A stretch of 64,000 nucleotides of DNA, from the NCBI GenBank assembly GCA_001179505.1, contig CDMY01000456.1, positions 309,129 through 373,128 of the forward strand, in the 5' to 3' direction. The translations under genes were made by a program, and so were the position numbers. Under the pieces are notes generated by a model, which saw only the letters and a program-made list of their open reading frames with translations, had not been told where the DNA came from and did not search any database. Shown piece after piece: positions 43,146 through 54,675 of the stretch. Numbering within the stretch: position 1 is the stretch's first letter; each line of letters starts with the position of its first letter. Source of the stretch: Vitrella brassicaformis (lineage: Eukaryota; Sar; Vitrellaceae).

Positions 43146-44818
43146 CATTCATAAGTGTGTCCAATGGCCGCAACCAATCCAATGCACTCACTCGCTCACG
43201 ACATGCAATCACCTCTCACACAACACTTTCGTCACAACACACGCACGGCCAAGCGGCACAGCTGGAAACGCTCAGGTGGTGACATGCACACACACGCACA
43301 CACACACACACGGACACACACACAGAGGCAGAGACCACGGATACAGACGTGCACACCGAGACGAGACAGTCAGTGGGTGAGTGTGATCCCGCCCGTCCGC
43401 CCGCCCGCCCGCCCACAAATATCCTTCAGCCAGCCAGTGGAGCGAACCAGCAGCCGGGCGGGCACCAGGGAGACAGACAGACAAGGCAGATTAAAAGATA
43501 CACCCACATAAGTGAGTGCGCCATCCCATCCCCCCGCAATGCCCCGCCCCTATCCCCACCCACACGACAGCCTGGCAGCCGGCCGGCCTCTCGCTCGCGT
43601 CCATTGGGATGCACAGAGGACGGCCGGCCGGCCGGCCGGCAAGACCGGCCAGTGATCATCACACACACACATACGGTATATACCCCACCCCCACCCCACC
43701 TCCATGGATCAGCTTGCCTCGCTGGCAGGGCAGGTGTGCATGGCATGGCGAGAGAGAGCTTGAGGGCCCCCGAGAGGCTGCATGCAAGCGTGCAGCACGC
43801 ATCAAAATCAACCTCTGACAGACAGAGCCTCACATGCTGCCTTTGCCTTGCCTTGCCCTGCCCTGCCTCCTGACGGCTGGCTGACACACACAGACAGTAG
43901 TGAATGCATTGAATGACATTCGAGATCCCTCCCTCCGACCCACCCACGCACCCGGTCGATGAGCTATACATGAAGGGACGACACACACACACAAACAGAG
44001 AAGAGTAAAAATCCGACACACACCCACCCAACACATCAATGAATGAGGGGACGGACGCGTGTGGGTCCAGAACACACACACGGGCGAGCCAGAGAGAGCG
44101 GAGACGTACGTGTTAATACCAAAGGAACCCCCCCTGTTTGTTTGGCTACGCGGGCTTTAAAAACCAATACACATACATCAATCGACGAATCAATCGTGTG
44201 TGTGTGTGTGTGTGTGCGAGGTGACACACGGCTTGTCCATCTCATCTACGGCGAGTGAGAGGGTGGTGAATAGAGACGACTTAGGCGCTACATACGCTAC
44301 TGACGACCGACCACACCGACCGACGGACGGACGCAGCGCTACGAGCGATGGAAGTGCCTCTCTACACCGAAAACACCACCCCGATATGACCACAGACCGA
44401 CGGACAGACCAAAGGTGAGCGGCCCTCTCTCTCCCTCCCAGAGACTGACTGACGGACGGACAGGCAATGACGTCACCCTCCCTCCTCCCGCCCGCCTCCC
44501 TGGATTTCCCCTTCCCCGCCACCTAGACAGTGAGTGCTCTCCCTCGCTGCGAGAGCGGCGAAAACGGATGATCGAGCCGTCAACACGACCGACACCACAC
44601 TCACACACAGACACACAGAGAGAGGGACATCGATGCAGAAACACAGGCAGGCAGGCAGGCAGACAGGCAGTCAGGCATGGACAGAGAGAGTGGGACACGA
44701 CAGACAGACAGGTGGGGCAGGGCATGGACCAAACACGCACGACCAACGTAGGCGGGATACACGGATGAATGAATGAATGGATGCCACGCATGCCGTGTAT
44801 CGATCGGTCGGGCAGGAC
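42870..44818. other. Convergent intergenic region (1.9 kb), no gene seen
   Basis: Between the NME7-like and eIF4A-like stop codons. It contains long CA runs (43117-43146, 43290-43325), CCCG (43392-43412), GGCC (43619-43640), GT (44197-44218) and GGCA (44645-44672) repeats. Open frames are low-complexity on both strands. Confidence 0.55.
43619..43640. repeat. (GGCC)n microsatellite
   Basis: Five near-perfect GGCC units in the convergent spacer. It is self-complementary and could form a cruciform; no gene feature depends on it. Confidence 0.8.
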
Positions 44819-45585
44819 TTACAAAAGGTCCGCCACCTGCACAGACACAGACAGACACACGGACAGAGCCAGGTCACCCAAGCGTCGCTTTGTTCGTTAA
44901 GGCTTGCGGGCGTACGTTCGAAGGCATTTCCTCGATCTGCGTGTGGTAGTATCTTTCGATGTCCTTGAGGGCCTTCATGTCGTTGGACGTGATGAAGTTG
45001 ATGGCCACACCCTTGCGGCCAAACCGACCCGAACGACCAATCCTGCACAACACAACCACACACATATATCCATGCCAACCATGTTTGCGTGGATGCACTG
45101 CACTACAGCACAAGACACACGTGGCGCGTGGGTACCCACCTGTGCAGGTAGTTTTCCATGTTGTTTGGGAGGTCGTAGTTGATGACGAGCGAGACCTGCT
45201 GGACGTCGATGCCGCGCGCCAGCAGGTCGGTGGTGATGAGCACACGGCTGCTGCCGCTGCGGAACTCGCGCATAATCAACTCGCGCTCCTTCTGATCCAA
45301 ATCACCATGCTGATAGCACACAACCAGCACACCACACCCGGTCGGTAATGAGCATCCCATCGAGACATGTGTGTCGGGTGTGTCGGTGTGAGCGTCTTCC
45401 CCTCCCTCCCTCTCCCCACATATGTATACGTGTGTTTGTTAGTGTGTGTGTGATTGCACTGACTGACCATCGACGAGACGGTGAAGTCTCGTTTGTTCAT
45501 GTTGTCGGTGAGGTAGTCGACCTTCCTGCGCGTGTTGCAGTAGATGATGGCCTGTGTGATGGTGAGCGTCTCGTAGAGGTCCGTG

Positions 45586-45618
<33 letters not shown>

Positions 45619-46834
45619 GCCACGTAGAACTGCCGGATACCCTCGAGGGTCAGCTCCTCCTTCTTGACCAAAATGCGGATCGGGTTGCGCATGAACTTGC
45701 TCGTCAAGTCGAGGATGTCGGGGGGCATGGTGGCCGAGAACAAGGCCACCTGGATGGACGACGGCAGCTTGCGGAACACGTCGTAAATCTGGTCCTTGAA
45801 GCCGCGGCTCAGCATCTCGTCGGCCTCGTCCAGCACGAACAGGTTCATGCTGTCCAGCCGGAGGTACTTCTTGTCGATCATGTCGTAGACGCGCCCGGGG
45901 GTGCCAACCACCATGTGCACGCCCTGCGACAGCTTCTGGATGTCGTCACGCACCGCCGTCCCGCCCACACACGCGTGACACTTGACCTTCAGGTAGTCAC
46001 CCAGAGCCAACACCACCTACACACCCCACCACACCTCAGTGTTGTGCCTCGATTCCACCGTTCCTCCGCCCACTGCACTGACTGACCTTTTGAATCTGCT
46101 GGGCGAGTTCTCGAGTGGGTGCGAGCACGAGTGCCTGGCACTCGCGTATCTCGTAGTCGATCTTCTGCAGGATGGCGATGGCGAATGTGGCCGTCTTGCC
46201 GGTACCAGACTGCGCCTGTCCGATGGTGTCGTGTCCCTCGAGGATGGGCTTGATGCCCCGCTGCTGGATGGCGCTGGGCTTCTCAAATCCGTACGAGTAG
46301 ATGCCTCGCAGCAGGTCCTCGTGCAGCCCGAGGCCGTCGAAGTTCTCGATGACCTCGTCGTAGTTGCTCTCGATGACGGTGTCGTCGGCCAGCTTCTGGG
46401 ACCGCATCTCGGCGGCCTTGTCCTCACGGTCGCGGTCGCGGTCGAAGTCACGACGGTCGTCATCTCTGATCAACGTACGTGACAACATCGGGGCAGAACA
46501 ACACACACGGACACACAGCGACAGAGGCAGAGAAAGATCATGGTGATCAACGCAGAGAGGGAGTGTTGCTGAGTGCTTGCCTGCGTCTGTCCCGGCCATC
46601 GCGGTCGTCGTCACGTCTGCCGCGTCTGCAGGCAGAACGGACAGGCAGATCACTCGTTTGCTCGTCAGTGTCTGGGGATCTGACTGTCCGTGTGTTGTGG
46701 TGAGCGTACCTGTCATCGTATCTGTCGCGGTCGCGTGAGTCACGGTAGCCATCGCGGTCACGTCGGTCTCGGTCATCACGACGTCTGTCGTCATACCGCC
46801 CGTCCCTCTCTCTGTCGTAGTCATTATTGGCCAT
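44819..46834 (-). CDS. eIF4A-like DEAD-box RNA helicase with Arg/Asp-rich N-terminal extension
   Basis: ATG 46834 ([12 protein letters not shown]), TAA 44821-44819. The first ~75 residues, over three exons, alternate Arg and Asp ([16 protein letters not shown], then [16 protein letters not shown]). The helicase core follows: Q motif [11 protein letters not shown], Walker [31 protein letters not shown] (DEAD), LFSATMPP (SAT), then [17 protein letters not shown] and [18 protein letters not shown] (motifs V and VI). The last two exons read [10 protein letters not shown] and VADLL, the usual eIF4A-family ending. Known eIF4A or eIF4A-III proteins lack such an RD extension. An ATP-dependent RNA helicase in translation initiation or the exon-junction complex; sequence alone does not choose. 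Confidence 0.93.
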
Positions 46835-47022
46835 GCTGGTCTGCACTTCTGTGTCTTTCAAACAGTCAAACGATGCTTTGCTTGTGAATGCGGAAGCCTC
46901 CCGTCGCTTCGTCTGGGAGGCACTTTTCTCTGCAATTGCGAGCTTATTCGCGATCTCGACCGATCGAATGTAAATTGCGGAGCCGATACCCCTCGTCTGC
47001 GACGTTTGCAGAGCCGCTGGCG
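46835..47022. promoter_or_regulatory. Divergent promoter region with TGCGAGC at 46937-46943
   Basis: 188 bp between the helicase (-) and the small secreted protein gene (+). The heptamer is about 103 and 80 bp from the two ATGs, in the context CAATTGCGAGCTTATTCGCG. TTCGCGATCTCGACCGATCG follows. Confidence 0.6.
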
Positions 47023-47928
47023 ATGATGGTGATGCGTCGTTTCGGCCTCGGAATCATCTTGGTGGTCGGCCTGGCCGCCACTGTGGAGCCGATGGTGGCA
47101 GCCCAGCCAAGGATGGCCGACGTAAGCAGAGGGGGGACACACACGCACCGAACCGACCATGCACCATGGCAGATCTGTCCATTCTTTGTGTTTTCGGTGC
47201 TCTTTTGTCCATATGGATGGCTGGATGGCTGATCTGTGGCTGCAGGGGTGTGGGTGGGCGAGGGAAGCTATGGTTCCGACTGCGAGGGGAAGGACTGCAA
47301 TGCCGACACATACGGTGGGCGGACCTCTCTATCTGTGAGATCTATGGACGTGTGTGGTCGTTCGTTCGACTTGTCCGTCTGCTGTGTGCAGGTGCGTCGT
47401 TTGTGGGCCGTGGTGAGGAGATCCACGCCGCTACGGACACCGCCATGGCCGCCAACAAACACGGTGCGTCCACCTGCACCTATCTGTACACATGGCACCC
47501 TCTCTCTGTGTGTGCAGGTGCTGTGTTGGGTGCTGGTGAGCTGTCGATGCTGCAGCAGCAGATCCAGAATGGTAGGGCCCTCCACCAGTCCGCCATGAGC
47601 CTCAACGCCCAGGCCCACAAACTCACCGCTGCGGCCCATGAGCTGATAGCCGATAGCCTCAGAACGATGGCCAACGAGCTGTCCGTCGTGGCCATCAACG
47701 CCGAGCGCACCACCATGACGATGGTCGACGACCAAAACACCGGTAGGTACGCCTGGCTGCCTTCGCGCGCATCCAGTACTCACCTCATGAATCCGTCGTG
47801 CAGGGTATTATTACTGCAGTGACAGCCCGAATGCCTCCATGTGCAAGATTTCTTCCAATGTGGGCAAGACGTGTGGGAGAAGCGAGTCCGGACGGTGCTT
47901 CTGCTACATGGGCATGTGCACGGGGTGA
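47023..47928 (+). CDS. Small secreted Cys-rich protein
   Basis: ATG 47023; signal peptide MRRFGLGIILVVGLAATV with a likely cut after VAA. Five exons: 47023-47121, about 47246-47313, 47392-47462, 47519-47741 and 47804-47928, stop TGA 47926-47928. The second exon has DCEGKDC. The middle is helical and Ala/Gln/Met-rich (QQQIQNGRALHQSAMSL, AAHELIADSLRTMANEL). The last exon is a compact six-Cys module with spacing C-x7-C-x10-C-x7-C-x-C-x4-C. Exons 2-5 join cleanly (each intron after the first base of a Gly codon), but the exon 1/2 junction is one frame off with the only GT-AG available. Extracellular, perhaps wall or surface; family unknown. Confidence 0.6.
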
Positions 47929-48566
47929 CAAGGGGTATGGGATGGATGGCACAGGTGCACAAGTAGACGCGCTGTTGCCGATACACGCACACAACACATA
48001 CAGGCACACACGCGCGCCATGATAGTGCATGCAGGCTGGCTGGCTGGCTGTGTGGCTGTCTGTCTGTCTGTCTGTCTGTCTTTCTGTCTGGTTGGGTGCG
48101 ATTGCATGGCATGGCATGGCTGGATTACTTTAATGGACACCGTGTGTGTGTATTGGGTTGACGATACATTTCTTTCCCACTCACCTGACCTCACCTTCTT
48201 AGTCAAGCGCTCCACACGACGGATCATCTCAGTAAGTCAAGAAACTCATCAACGTATCTACCTACAGGTACATGCCATGCCGACAGAGAGAAGGTCGCAT
48301 CCATCCCATCCACTGAATGCCCCGCCCCCAACACGCATGGCATGACGCATAGTAGGGCGTCGCCCGCCTGCCCGCTAGTGCCCAAGTCAAAAACTCCCCG
48401 CCCCCTCCCCTCACACACACAGAGCACACAGCACCAGTGCAACAGGACGGAAGTGCTGACCCCTTGAACCGATCTTTACACCTGCACTCGTCTAGTCCAT
48501 CCACAGCCAGCCAGCCAGCCAGCCACCCAGCCAGACAGACAGACAGACAGACAGACGGACAGCCGT
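47929..48566. other. Convergent intergenic region, no gene seen
   Basis: Contains GTCT (48059-48082), GGCTG/TGGCA and CAGA (48534-48556) repeats between the secreted-protein and Nar1-like stop codons. No coding or RNA signal. Confidence 0.55.
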
Positions 48567-50764
48567 CTACCACTTGAGTGCCGACTGTGTGACGAGGCCC
48601 AGCGACTCGGCCTCGTCCTTGAGGCTCCGATAAAAGGTGTGGAACAGCCTCTCCTGCGCCTCGGCCACAAAATCCCCACCCCGCCTCTCCACGGCCGCCT
48701 TCTCCCTCAACAGCGCATACACCCGCCACGCTCCCACATTCCGCCTGGGCGGCACACATGCCGTGTCGTCACTCTGGTGCAGCAGGGCCTCCAACTCCTC
48801 CAGCCGGTGTTTCATGTCGCTCACGGCCGGGGGCTTCTTGGCTGCCGACTCTGCGTCTGCATGTGCATCGGCTGACGATGAGGGGACGGGGTGGTCTGCG
48901 AGGGTGGAGGTGATCTGGCCGCCGCCGTTGAGGCAGCCGCCCGGGCACGCCATGATCTCCACAAAATGCAGCTCACTGCTGCTGCTTGTGGCGGTGGTGG
49001 TGGTGTTGTTGGCGGCTTCTGCCTGCTGTCTGACGCGGCGGATGACGTTCTGGATGTTGCGGAAGCCGTAGGCCATCGCGAAACGAAGCTTGACGGCACC
49101 GTCGACTTCCAGCGTCACCTCCTGCCATGCCATCAGACAGCCCAACCCACTCGTCCAGTCCCTGCATTCGCGTGTGGTGTGTCCTTCACTGTCTGTCTGT
49201 CACTCATGTTTGTGCTCACCTTGATGTCTTTATTCCTCCCCGGCTTGAGCTGCAGCGGTCCCTCCACCGTCACCCCGAACAGCTCCCGCGCCGCATGCCG
49301 AAACACGGTCTCAACATAGCCCCCCGACCCCCCATTGCTGCCCACAGGCACAGACAGATGGTGCTCTTGATGCTGCTGCTGCTGCTGCTGTCCCGAGCCA
49401 GCCGACGAGGCCGTCGGCGACGTCTGCGCGTCCTCCTCGGAGCACGCTCTGTCCTCACTGGGCGGTGTCGGGCAGATGGACGTGATGATGGACGTCAGGG
49501 AGTCGACGGGCGACGGGGGGAGGGAGGGGAAGTCGACACCCAGCTCGTTGACCAGGTCGAGTATCTCCGTCGTGGCCAGCACCGTGTCCACCGAGCCAGG
49601 CGACTCACCTGTCTGGCTGGTGCTGGTGCTGCTGCCGGTGGGCGGGAGGGGTGGGGCGTCTGCTTGTGTGGCATCGACAAGGGGGTTGCCGCTGCTGGTG
49701 TGGTCGTACTTGAACTCCGGCCGGGACGCCTCCAGCTTCTTGTCGAAACACGGCATCACACTCACGTGATACACATCACCTCGAGAGGCCGGCTGGCCCT
49801 GTTGCTGTTGCTGTTGCTGCTGTTGCTGCTGCTGCTGCTGCTGTGTGAGCCTCGTTGGGGGTCGGGGGAAGGGGAGAGGGGTGGATGACCGCCACTGGCG
49901 GAGGAACTCCTGCCTGCTGTGGTGGAGGGGTATGAAGGTCTTGACGAGCTCGCCCTGGATCTGCTGGCTGGACCGCACTGTGCTGATGTGCGGCAGCACC
50001 TCCTTGTCCAGCACCTTCTCGGCGTAACAGATCCACCCGGGGCAGTGTGACGCCAACACGGGCAGCGCGGGATGCCCCTCAGCTTGGTAGCGGTCGACAA
50101 ACTCCTGCTGCGCCTCGATGAGGGTGATGGCCTCACTCACGGCCATGTCCACCACATACACGGGGCAGGGGGGCGATGGCGATGCCGATAATGGCTCGTC
50201 TTCTTGACTGGCCTTGGCTGTCGGCAGCCGAGCGAGCCGGAAGAGCGTGGCAAGTCTGCCCATGACGTCCCACGGCGACATGTGGAAGTAGGCGGCAAGT
50301 GAGGTCCTCGACTGAGGCGAGATGGAGACCACCATCATGCCGGCCGTGGCGGCCTTCCGCCTGACCTCCTCGATGCCCTGCTGCTGGATGAGCACCGCCT
50401 CTGCCGACGTGACGCAGCCGCTGCACGCGAGGCAGTCGTTGAGAGAGACCTCGGCCTTCTTCTCGGCCGTCTTCTTGATCAGGTTGGGGCGCTGCAGCTT
50501 CACCTCCATGGCCGCCTCCTTGCCTTCAGACGCATCGAGCTGCAGCTTGCCGCTCTTCTGCTGCTGCTGGTCCTTGGCCGCATCCAGGATGGGCTTGACG
50601 CACTCCTGAATACAGTCAGGAGCACAGAAAGGGACAAGACAGCACAAGCTGTGGGTGTGACGTGTCCTCGAGGCATCTGATGTGGCGTGTGTGTCTTGAT
50701 GTACCTGTGCGGGAGTGAGGAAATCATCCAGGTCGGCAAGCCGCACAGCATTCGAAAACGCCAT
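48567..50764 (-). CDS. NAR1: Nar1/NARFL-like iron-only hydrogenase-like protein (cytosolic Fe-S assembly)
   Basis: ATG 50764 ([20 protein letters not shown]), TAG 48569-48567, four exons. The N-terminal Fe-S motif is ECVKPI plus [14 protein letters not shown] (about 50440-50400). The H-cluster-like Cys are in [13 protein letters not shown] (about 50050), [15 protein letters not shown] (about 49760) and [14 protein letters not shown] (about 48950). All match Nar1/NARFL/IOP1, which in the CIA pathway passes Fe-S clusters to cytosolic and nuclear apoproteins rather than making H2. The family is usually near 500 residues; this one is longer, with a 15-residue poly-Gln tract, a Ser/Thr/Pro/acidic insert (49760-49400) and an Asn/Thr and Ala-rich insert near the C-terminus. 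The family's conserved C-terminal Trp is present (ALKW). Confidence 0.92.
49797..49845 (-). repeat. CAG/CAA repeat coding for poly-Gln in the Nar1-like gene
   Basis: A mixed CTG/TTG run on the + strand reads as about 15 Gln codons plus flanking residues between two conserved Fe-S blocks. A second Gln run lies at about 49375-49392. Confidence 0.85.
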
Positions 50765-51005
50765 GATGCTCACGGGTCTTCGCTTCCTGTGTCCCCTCAA
50801 AGAGAGAGCAGTTTCACGAAACGTCCTAAAAGTGCGAGCCGAGGGAAGGAGTACGTCAGGGAAGGGAGAGAGGAAGAGGGAAGGGCTCAGACGATTCGGC
50901 CCACAGATCTGCCTATCGACGATTGATGCATCTTGCAAGCGAATGCCTTCATCTGGCGCAAGAGGCTCCCAGCTGACCGCTTCCTCACAGTAAGCCTCAC
51001 TCCTC
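50765..51005. promoter_or_regulatory. Divergent promoter region with TGCGAGC at 50833-50839
   Basis: 241 bp between the Nar1-like gene (-) and the small basic protein gene (+). The heptamer is 69 and 167 bp from the two ATGs. Confidence 0.6.
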
Positions 51006-51595
51006 ATGAGCAGACCTCCCCCCCAGGACCACCCGCCTCCCATCGACCCCGAGCGCCTGCGCACCTTCTTCGCACGAGCCTCCGTGGTGGCCCACCTGCT
51101 GCGGTCTCGGCTGGCGCTGCCCCTGCTGTACCCCCTCAACACGCAGTCGTTCGCCAACCAACCTGACAAGCACAACCCCATTGCGTCGGCGAGGTGGGAT
51201 GCCAAGACGGTGGCGCGGACGCTGAGCCACATGACGCCCGCCATCATCGGCATGTCGCGTATGGTGCATCTGCTGAAGGCTGGCCATGCGCTGGCGCACT
51301 ACAGGGGCGGGGTCAAGAGGCACATGTATGTCCTCAAGAAGAGGAAACCAGGACAACACAGGTAGGTAGGGTAATTAAAGAAACAAAGGAAGAACAGGCG
51401 GAGAGACGGGCAGGGAGGGACAGCATTTGGTGTCGTGTCATCTGTTGATCGGTGTTTGCCTTGCTGCGTGTGTGGGTGTGTGTGGTTGGTTGTATCAGGC
51501 TTCACTTTGTCCGTCCCCACGTGTGGAATTATCTGAAGCCGGGCGACGAGCATCGGACCAAGCACCTCAAGTGGAGATACGGAGAGCCGCAGTAA
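51006..51595 (+). CDS. Small basic protein of unknown function
   Basis: ATG 51006, exon 1 to about 51361 (donor GTAGGT), exon 2 from about 51500 (acceptor TATCAG), stop TAA 51593-51595, about 150 residues. The N-terminal part has PERLRTFFARASVVAHLL and a hydrophobic/Arg pattern, then VGANHMTP-like helices (ARTLSHMTPAIIGMSRM). The C-terminal half is strongly basic with aromatic residues (GVKRHMYVLKKRKPG, LHFVRPHVWNYLKPG, HLKWRYGEP). This composition would suit a mitochondrial ribosomal or RNA-binding protein, but no family was recognised. The stop overlaps a perfect donor (GTAAGT at 51592), so more exons are possible. Confidence 0.6.
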
Positions 51596-51670
51596 GTGAC
51601 GACACGATCCAATCGATGAGCAGCAGCCCCTGGAATCGATTGTAAGAGGGCGTTCGGTGTTGTGCTGCCG

Positions 51671-51675
<5 letters not shown>

Positions 51676-51706
<31 letters not shown>
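51676..51706. repeat. Non-coding (CTG)n, about ten units
   Basis: A trinucleotide run in the tandem spacer, outside any supported exon. It resembles the coding CAG/CTG tracts of the kinase, Nar1-like and NME7-like genes. Confidence 0.85.
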
Positions 51707-51864
51707 GATGCTGCCATTCTGAGAGCAGACGCGAGAAGCTGGTTTTTCGGTCTGATTTGCCAGCCCCATGTGTGATGTGACAAAAGGGGACGTAGAGCAG
51801 GGTGGGTGCGTGCATGTGCGCACGTGTTGGTCATCTTCCCTGATGGGTGGGTTGAGGTGGGGAT

Positions 51865-52016
51865 CTTCTCATGCGTCGTGTCCTGGGTCTTCAGAAGACG
51901 CATGGAGGTGCCATATACCATAATGCGTCTTTGATACTCCAGCGTCGGACGCATGAGAAGGAGCTCGCCTATGAGTTGGGATGCATCAGACTCATGTGGA
52001 TCTGTACTCATGCGTC
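51865..52016. promoter_or_regulatory. Cluster of five ATGCGTC/GACGCAT heptamers with a 13-bp inverted repeat
   Basis: ATGCGTC at 51871-51877, 51923-51929 and 52010-52016; the reverse complement at 51897-51903 and 51948-51954. CTTCTCATGCGTC (51865-51877) and GACGCATGAGAAG (51948-51960) are exact inverted repeats 70 bp apart. The cluster lies 147-298 bp upstream of the F-box gene ATG, in the only same-strand gene spacer of the window. Confidence 0.6.
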
Positions 52017-52162
52017 TCTACTGCGTCAGGCGCGATCCGCTGTGAACTGCAAGCTCGAAGTCTCCCACCCCCCACAGCCCCCACCAACTCTTTAAGTTCC
52101 CCGAAAGGCAGGAGAATCCAGAGCTGCCACCAGATCCAAAACAAAAACCACCTGCCGACCGG

Positions 52163-54675
52163 ATGTCGGTCGTAGAGAAGCTGAGCGAGCAGCTGACAGA
52201 CCTCCTCGAGGCCTTCTCGCCCTCACAGGAATTCGAGGAGTCCGAGAGTGAGGAGCCTGGGGCCGAGACCTCCACTACCCACATCCCGATTCGTCCAGCT
52301 GGCGGAGGGGAACCCCCAAGCATCTCCGATGATGTTATTGTGGCCCTCTGCCGGTTCCTCCCCTTGCTCGACTTCCTCCGGGCAGTCGCCGTGTCACGAA
52401 GGTTCTACCACCTCGGGCAGTCGCCGTGTCTCTGGCGATTGCTGGACCTGACGAGCATCAACACCTGCCCCAGGTGCCTGATCCGCTTCATGAAGACCCA
52501 CCCCCTGGTGAAGGAGCTGGTTGCGCCATTCAACGGGGAGCAGTGTGGCCCGATGAAGATGCTGTGGAAGGCAGCGCCGCAGCTGACGCGGCTTGACCTG
52601 TCGTTTCTGTCGTGCCTCAACGACGCGAGCCTCCAGTCCATTGGGCGGCACCTCAAGAACCTAGAGGATCTGGTGCGCTGGGGCGGGGGGAGAGAGAGAC
52701 AGGGAGTGCATTCATTACGTGTGCCGCTCACGGCCATGTGTGTGTGTGTTTGTGTGTGTGTTCAGTGCCTGGAGGGGTGTGAGAGGATAACCGACAGGGG
52801 CATCAAGGAGCTGGTGGATCTGCCGCTTAAGCGGCTGAATCTCGCGCATGCCGAGATGGTGCTGGGGTCGTGTCTGCATCGGTTTGAGCACTTGGAAGAG
52901 CTGAACGTCGATGGCTGCTTCCACCTGCCGCCACACCAGATTGTAGAGGTGGGCGAGACCATACTCTCAGACGCGTGGAGACCTCCCTCTCTCTCTTTCT
53001 CTCTCTCTGGTGGTCATCAGATCGCTCTCAACCGCGGCCATGGACTCAAGTCTCTGCAGATAGACGGGGAGGGCATCAACGGCCCCACGGGGACCGTGCT
53101 GCTGTCGTGTCTCGACCTCCACACCTTCTCCGTCTCGTTTGCACAAGAGCTCTTTCCCCCGTTTGTGCGGCCATCGGAGGCCGTCAAGAACAGGGGCAGC
53201 GACGCCGCCGGCGAACTGGCCAGGATGAAGGACCTCACGTGTCTGCGGGTCAGGAAGGGGTCAAACCTGAGCGACGATGACGTCAGAAGGATCTTTGGTG
53301 TTCCGCGGCCCAGTCTGCATGAGCTTGTGCTGGCTGAGTGTCACCAGCTGTATGACGGCAGCCCGATCGCTCTCTCGTGCAGAGGTCGGCAAGGAGGCAG
53401 GGAGGGAGGGGAGACATGTGTCTGACGGTGCGTGTGGTTGATGTGATGTGACTGACTTGCAGGTCTGGTTGTGTTGGATCTGTCGTGGTGCTGGCATTTG
53501 TCGAATGAAGATGTGTTCAACATCGCACAGGCGAACCCGAAGCTGCAGACGGTCACCCTGACGGGCCTCAAGTACCTCAACGACAGCGGCCTCCTTGGCC
53601 TGCCCCTCTTCTGCCCTCAGCTCACACGCCTGGACCTCACCCAATGCGACCAAGGTGAGATGACAATGGACAATGCAGGTACAACATGCGCACATGTCTC
53701 CCTCCTCCCCTGGGGCTGCGGGTCATTCATTCAGTGCCCGATGCGTTCATTGCCTTACTGAGCATCCTGTACAATGACGCGACTCTGCGGATCATCCCGC
53801 AGCCCATCCACGCCCCAATGCCAACCGCCCTGCCGCCTCGTGTGGCCACCACCACCACCAGCTGCAGTGGGAAAGAAGGAGTGGCTGGGTTGGATGAGCA
53901 GCCGAGTGGTCCAGGCGGCCGCACAAGGGGGTGGCGTGTGGCCACCTCCAACGACCCCGGAACGCTGCAGTACCTCAAGTGAGCGTGATCGTTGTCGGTG
54001 TCCATGTCTCTCTCTCGTTCTTTCTCTTTCTCTCTCTGTCAGAGAGGTGTTGCCCAAGCTCGACGCCCTCCAGCAGCACAGCCCCACCACACAAGTGGCC
54101 TTCCCGCAACCGTCGTGTGCATGCGCGTCGATGGATGAACCATTGTCGTCATCATCATCCGCCAGTGCCAGTGCCCCTCGATCGGTGGTTCCGCATGGGT
54201 GGGCGGGTTTGGCTGGCGGCGCACCGCCACTGCCGCCGCTGTGCACCCTGGCGCCGTTTGTGCGGGAGCACCTGATGGAGATCCAGACACCACAGCCACA
54301 GCAACATGACAAGGGGGAGGGGGGAGGGGCGGAGTCGACGAACAACGACGAGACATCTGCTGCTGGTGACGGTGACAATGACAAGGACAATGGAAATGAC
54401 AATAAGGAGGGTGGGGAGGCCACCCCCGACAATGAAAGCTCATTCCTCTCCATCTGTGAGAGAATTGCCACGTAAGTCAAGTCCGCAGTGCCCCCATGCC
54501 CATCCCGCCCATCCTGTGATGGGCGGCTGTCTGATGCAGGTCGGTGTATCGGCGTCGGGCGTCGGCATTGCCGCGTCTGTTGATCAAGAACTTCTACAAC
54601 GAGGAGGAAGACGCATGGGTGATCGAGCCTCCCATCATCAGAAGGTGCTTGATGCGACTCGAACACATGGGGTAG
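52163..54675 (+). CDS. F-box and leucine-rich-repeat protein
   Basis: ATG 52163 (MSVVEKLSEQLTDLLEAF), TAG 54673-54675. An acidic Ser/Glu stretch precedes an F-box (ISDDVIVALCRFLPLLDFLRAV, about residues 53-95, here split: ISDDVIVALCRFL and SRRFYHLGQSPCLWRLLDL). Cys-containing LRRs of the FBXL type follow: LTRLDLSFLSCLNDASL, CLEGCERITDRGI, LEELNVDGCFHLPPHQI, LVVLDLSWCWHLSNEDV, LQTVTLTGLKYLNDSGL and LTRLDLTQCDQ. The C-terminal third is low-complexity (Ser/Ala, Gln/Pro, Asn/Asp/Gly), then a short conserved-looking end (LLIKNFYNEEEDAWVIEPP). The frame is kept across the last splice. Presumed substrate receptor of an SCF ubiquitin ligase; target unknown. Confidence 0.9.

Noticed and set aside
43049-43545. 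CA/CCCG-rich stretch that looks array-like
   Set aside because: Simple dinucleotide and tetranucleotide repeats without unique spacers; not a CRISPR array, which would not be expected in this nuclear genome.
45348-46085. Open frame on + strand opposite the helicase
   Set aside because: Antisense to the DEAD, SAT and GRxGR exons of the eIF4A-like gene.
48262-48759. Open frame on - strand beyond the Nar1-like stop
   Set aside because: It runs out of frame with the Nar1-like C-terminus and is made of CTGT/GGCTG repeats.
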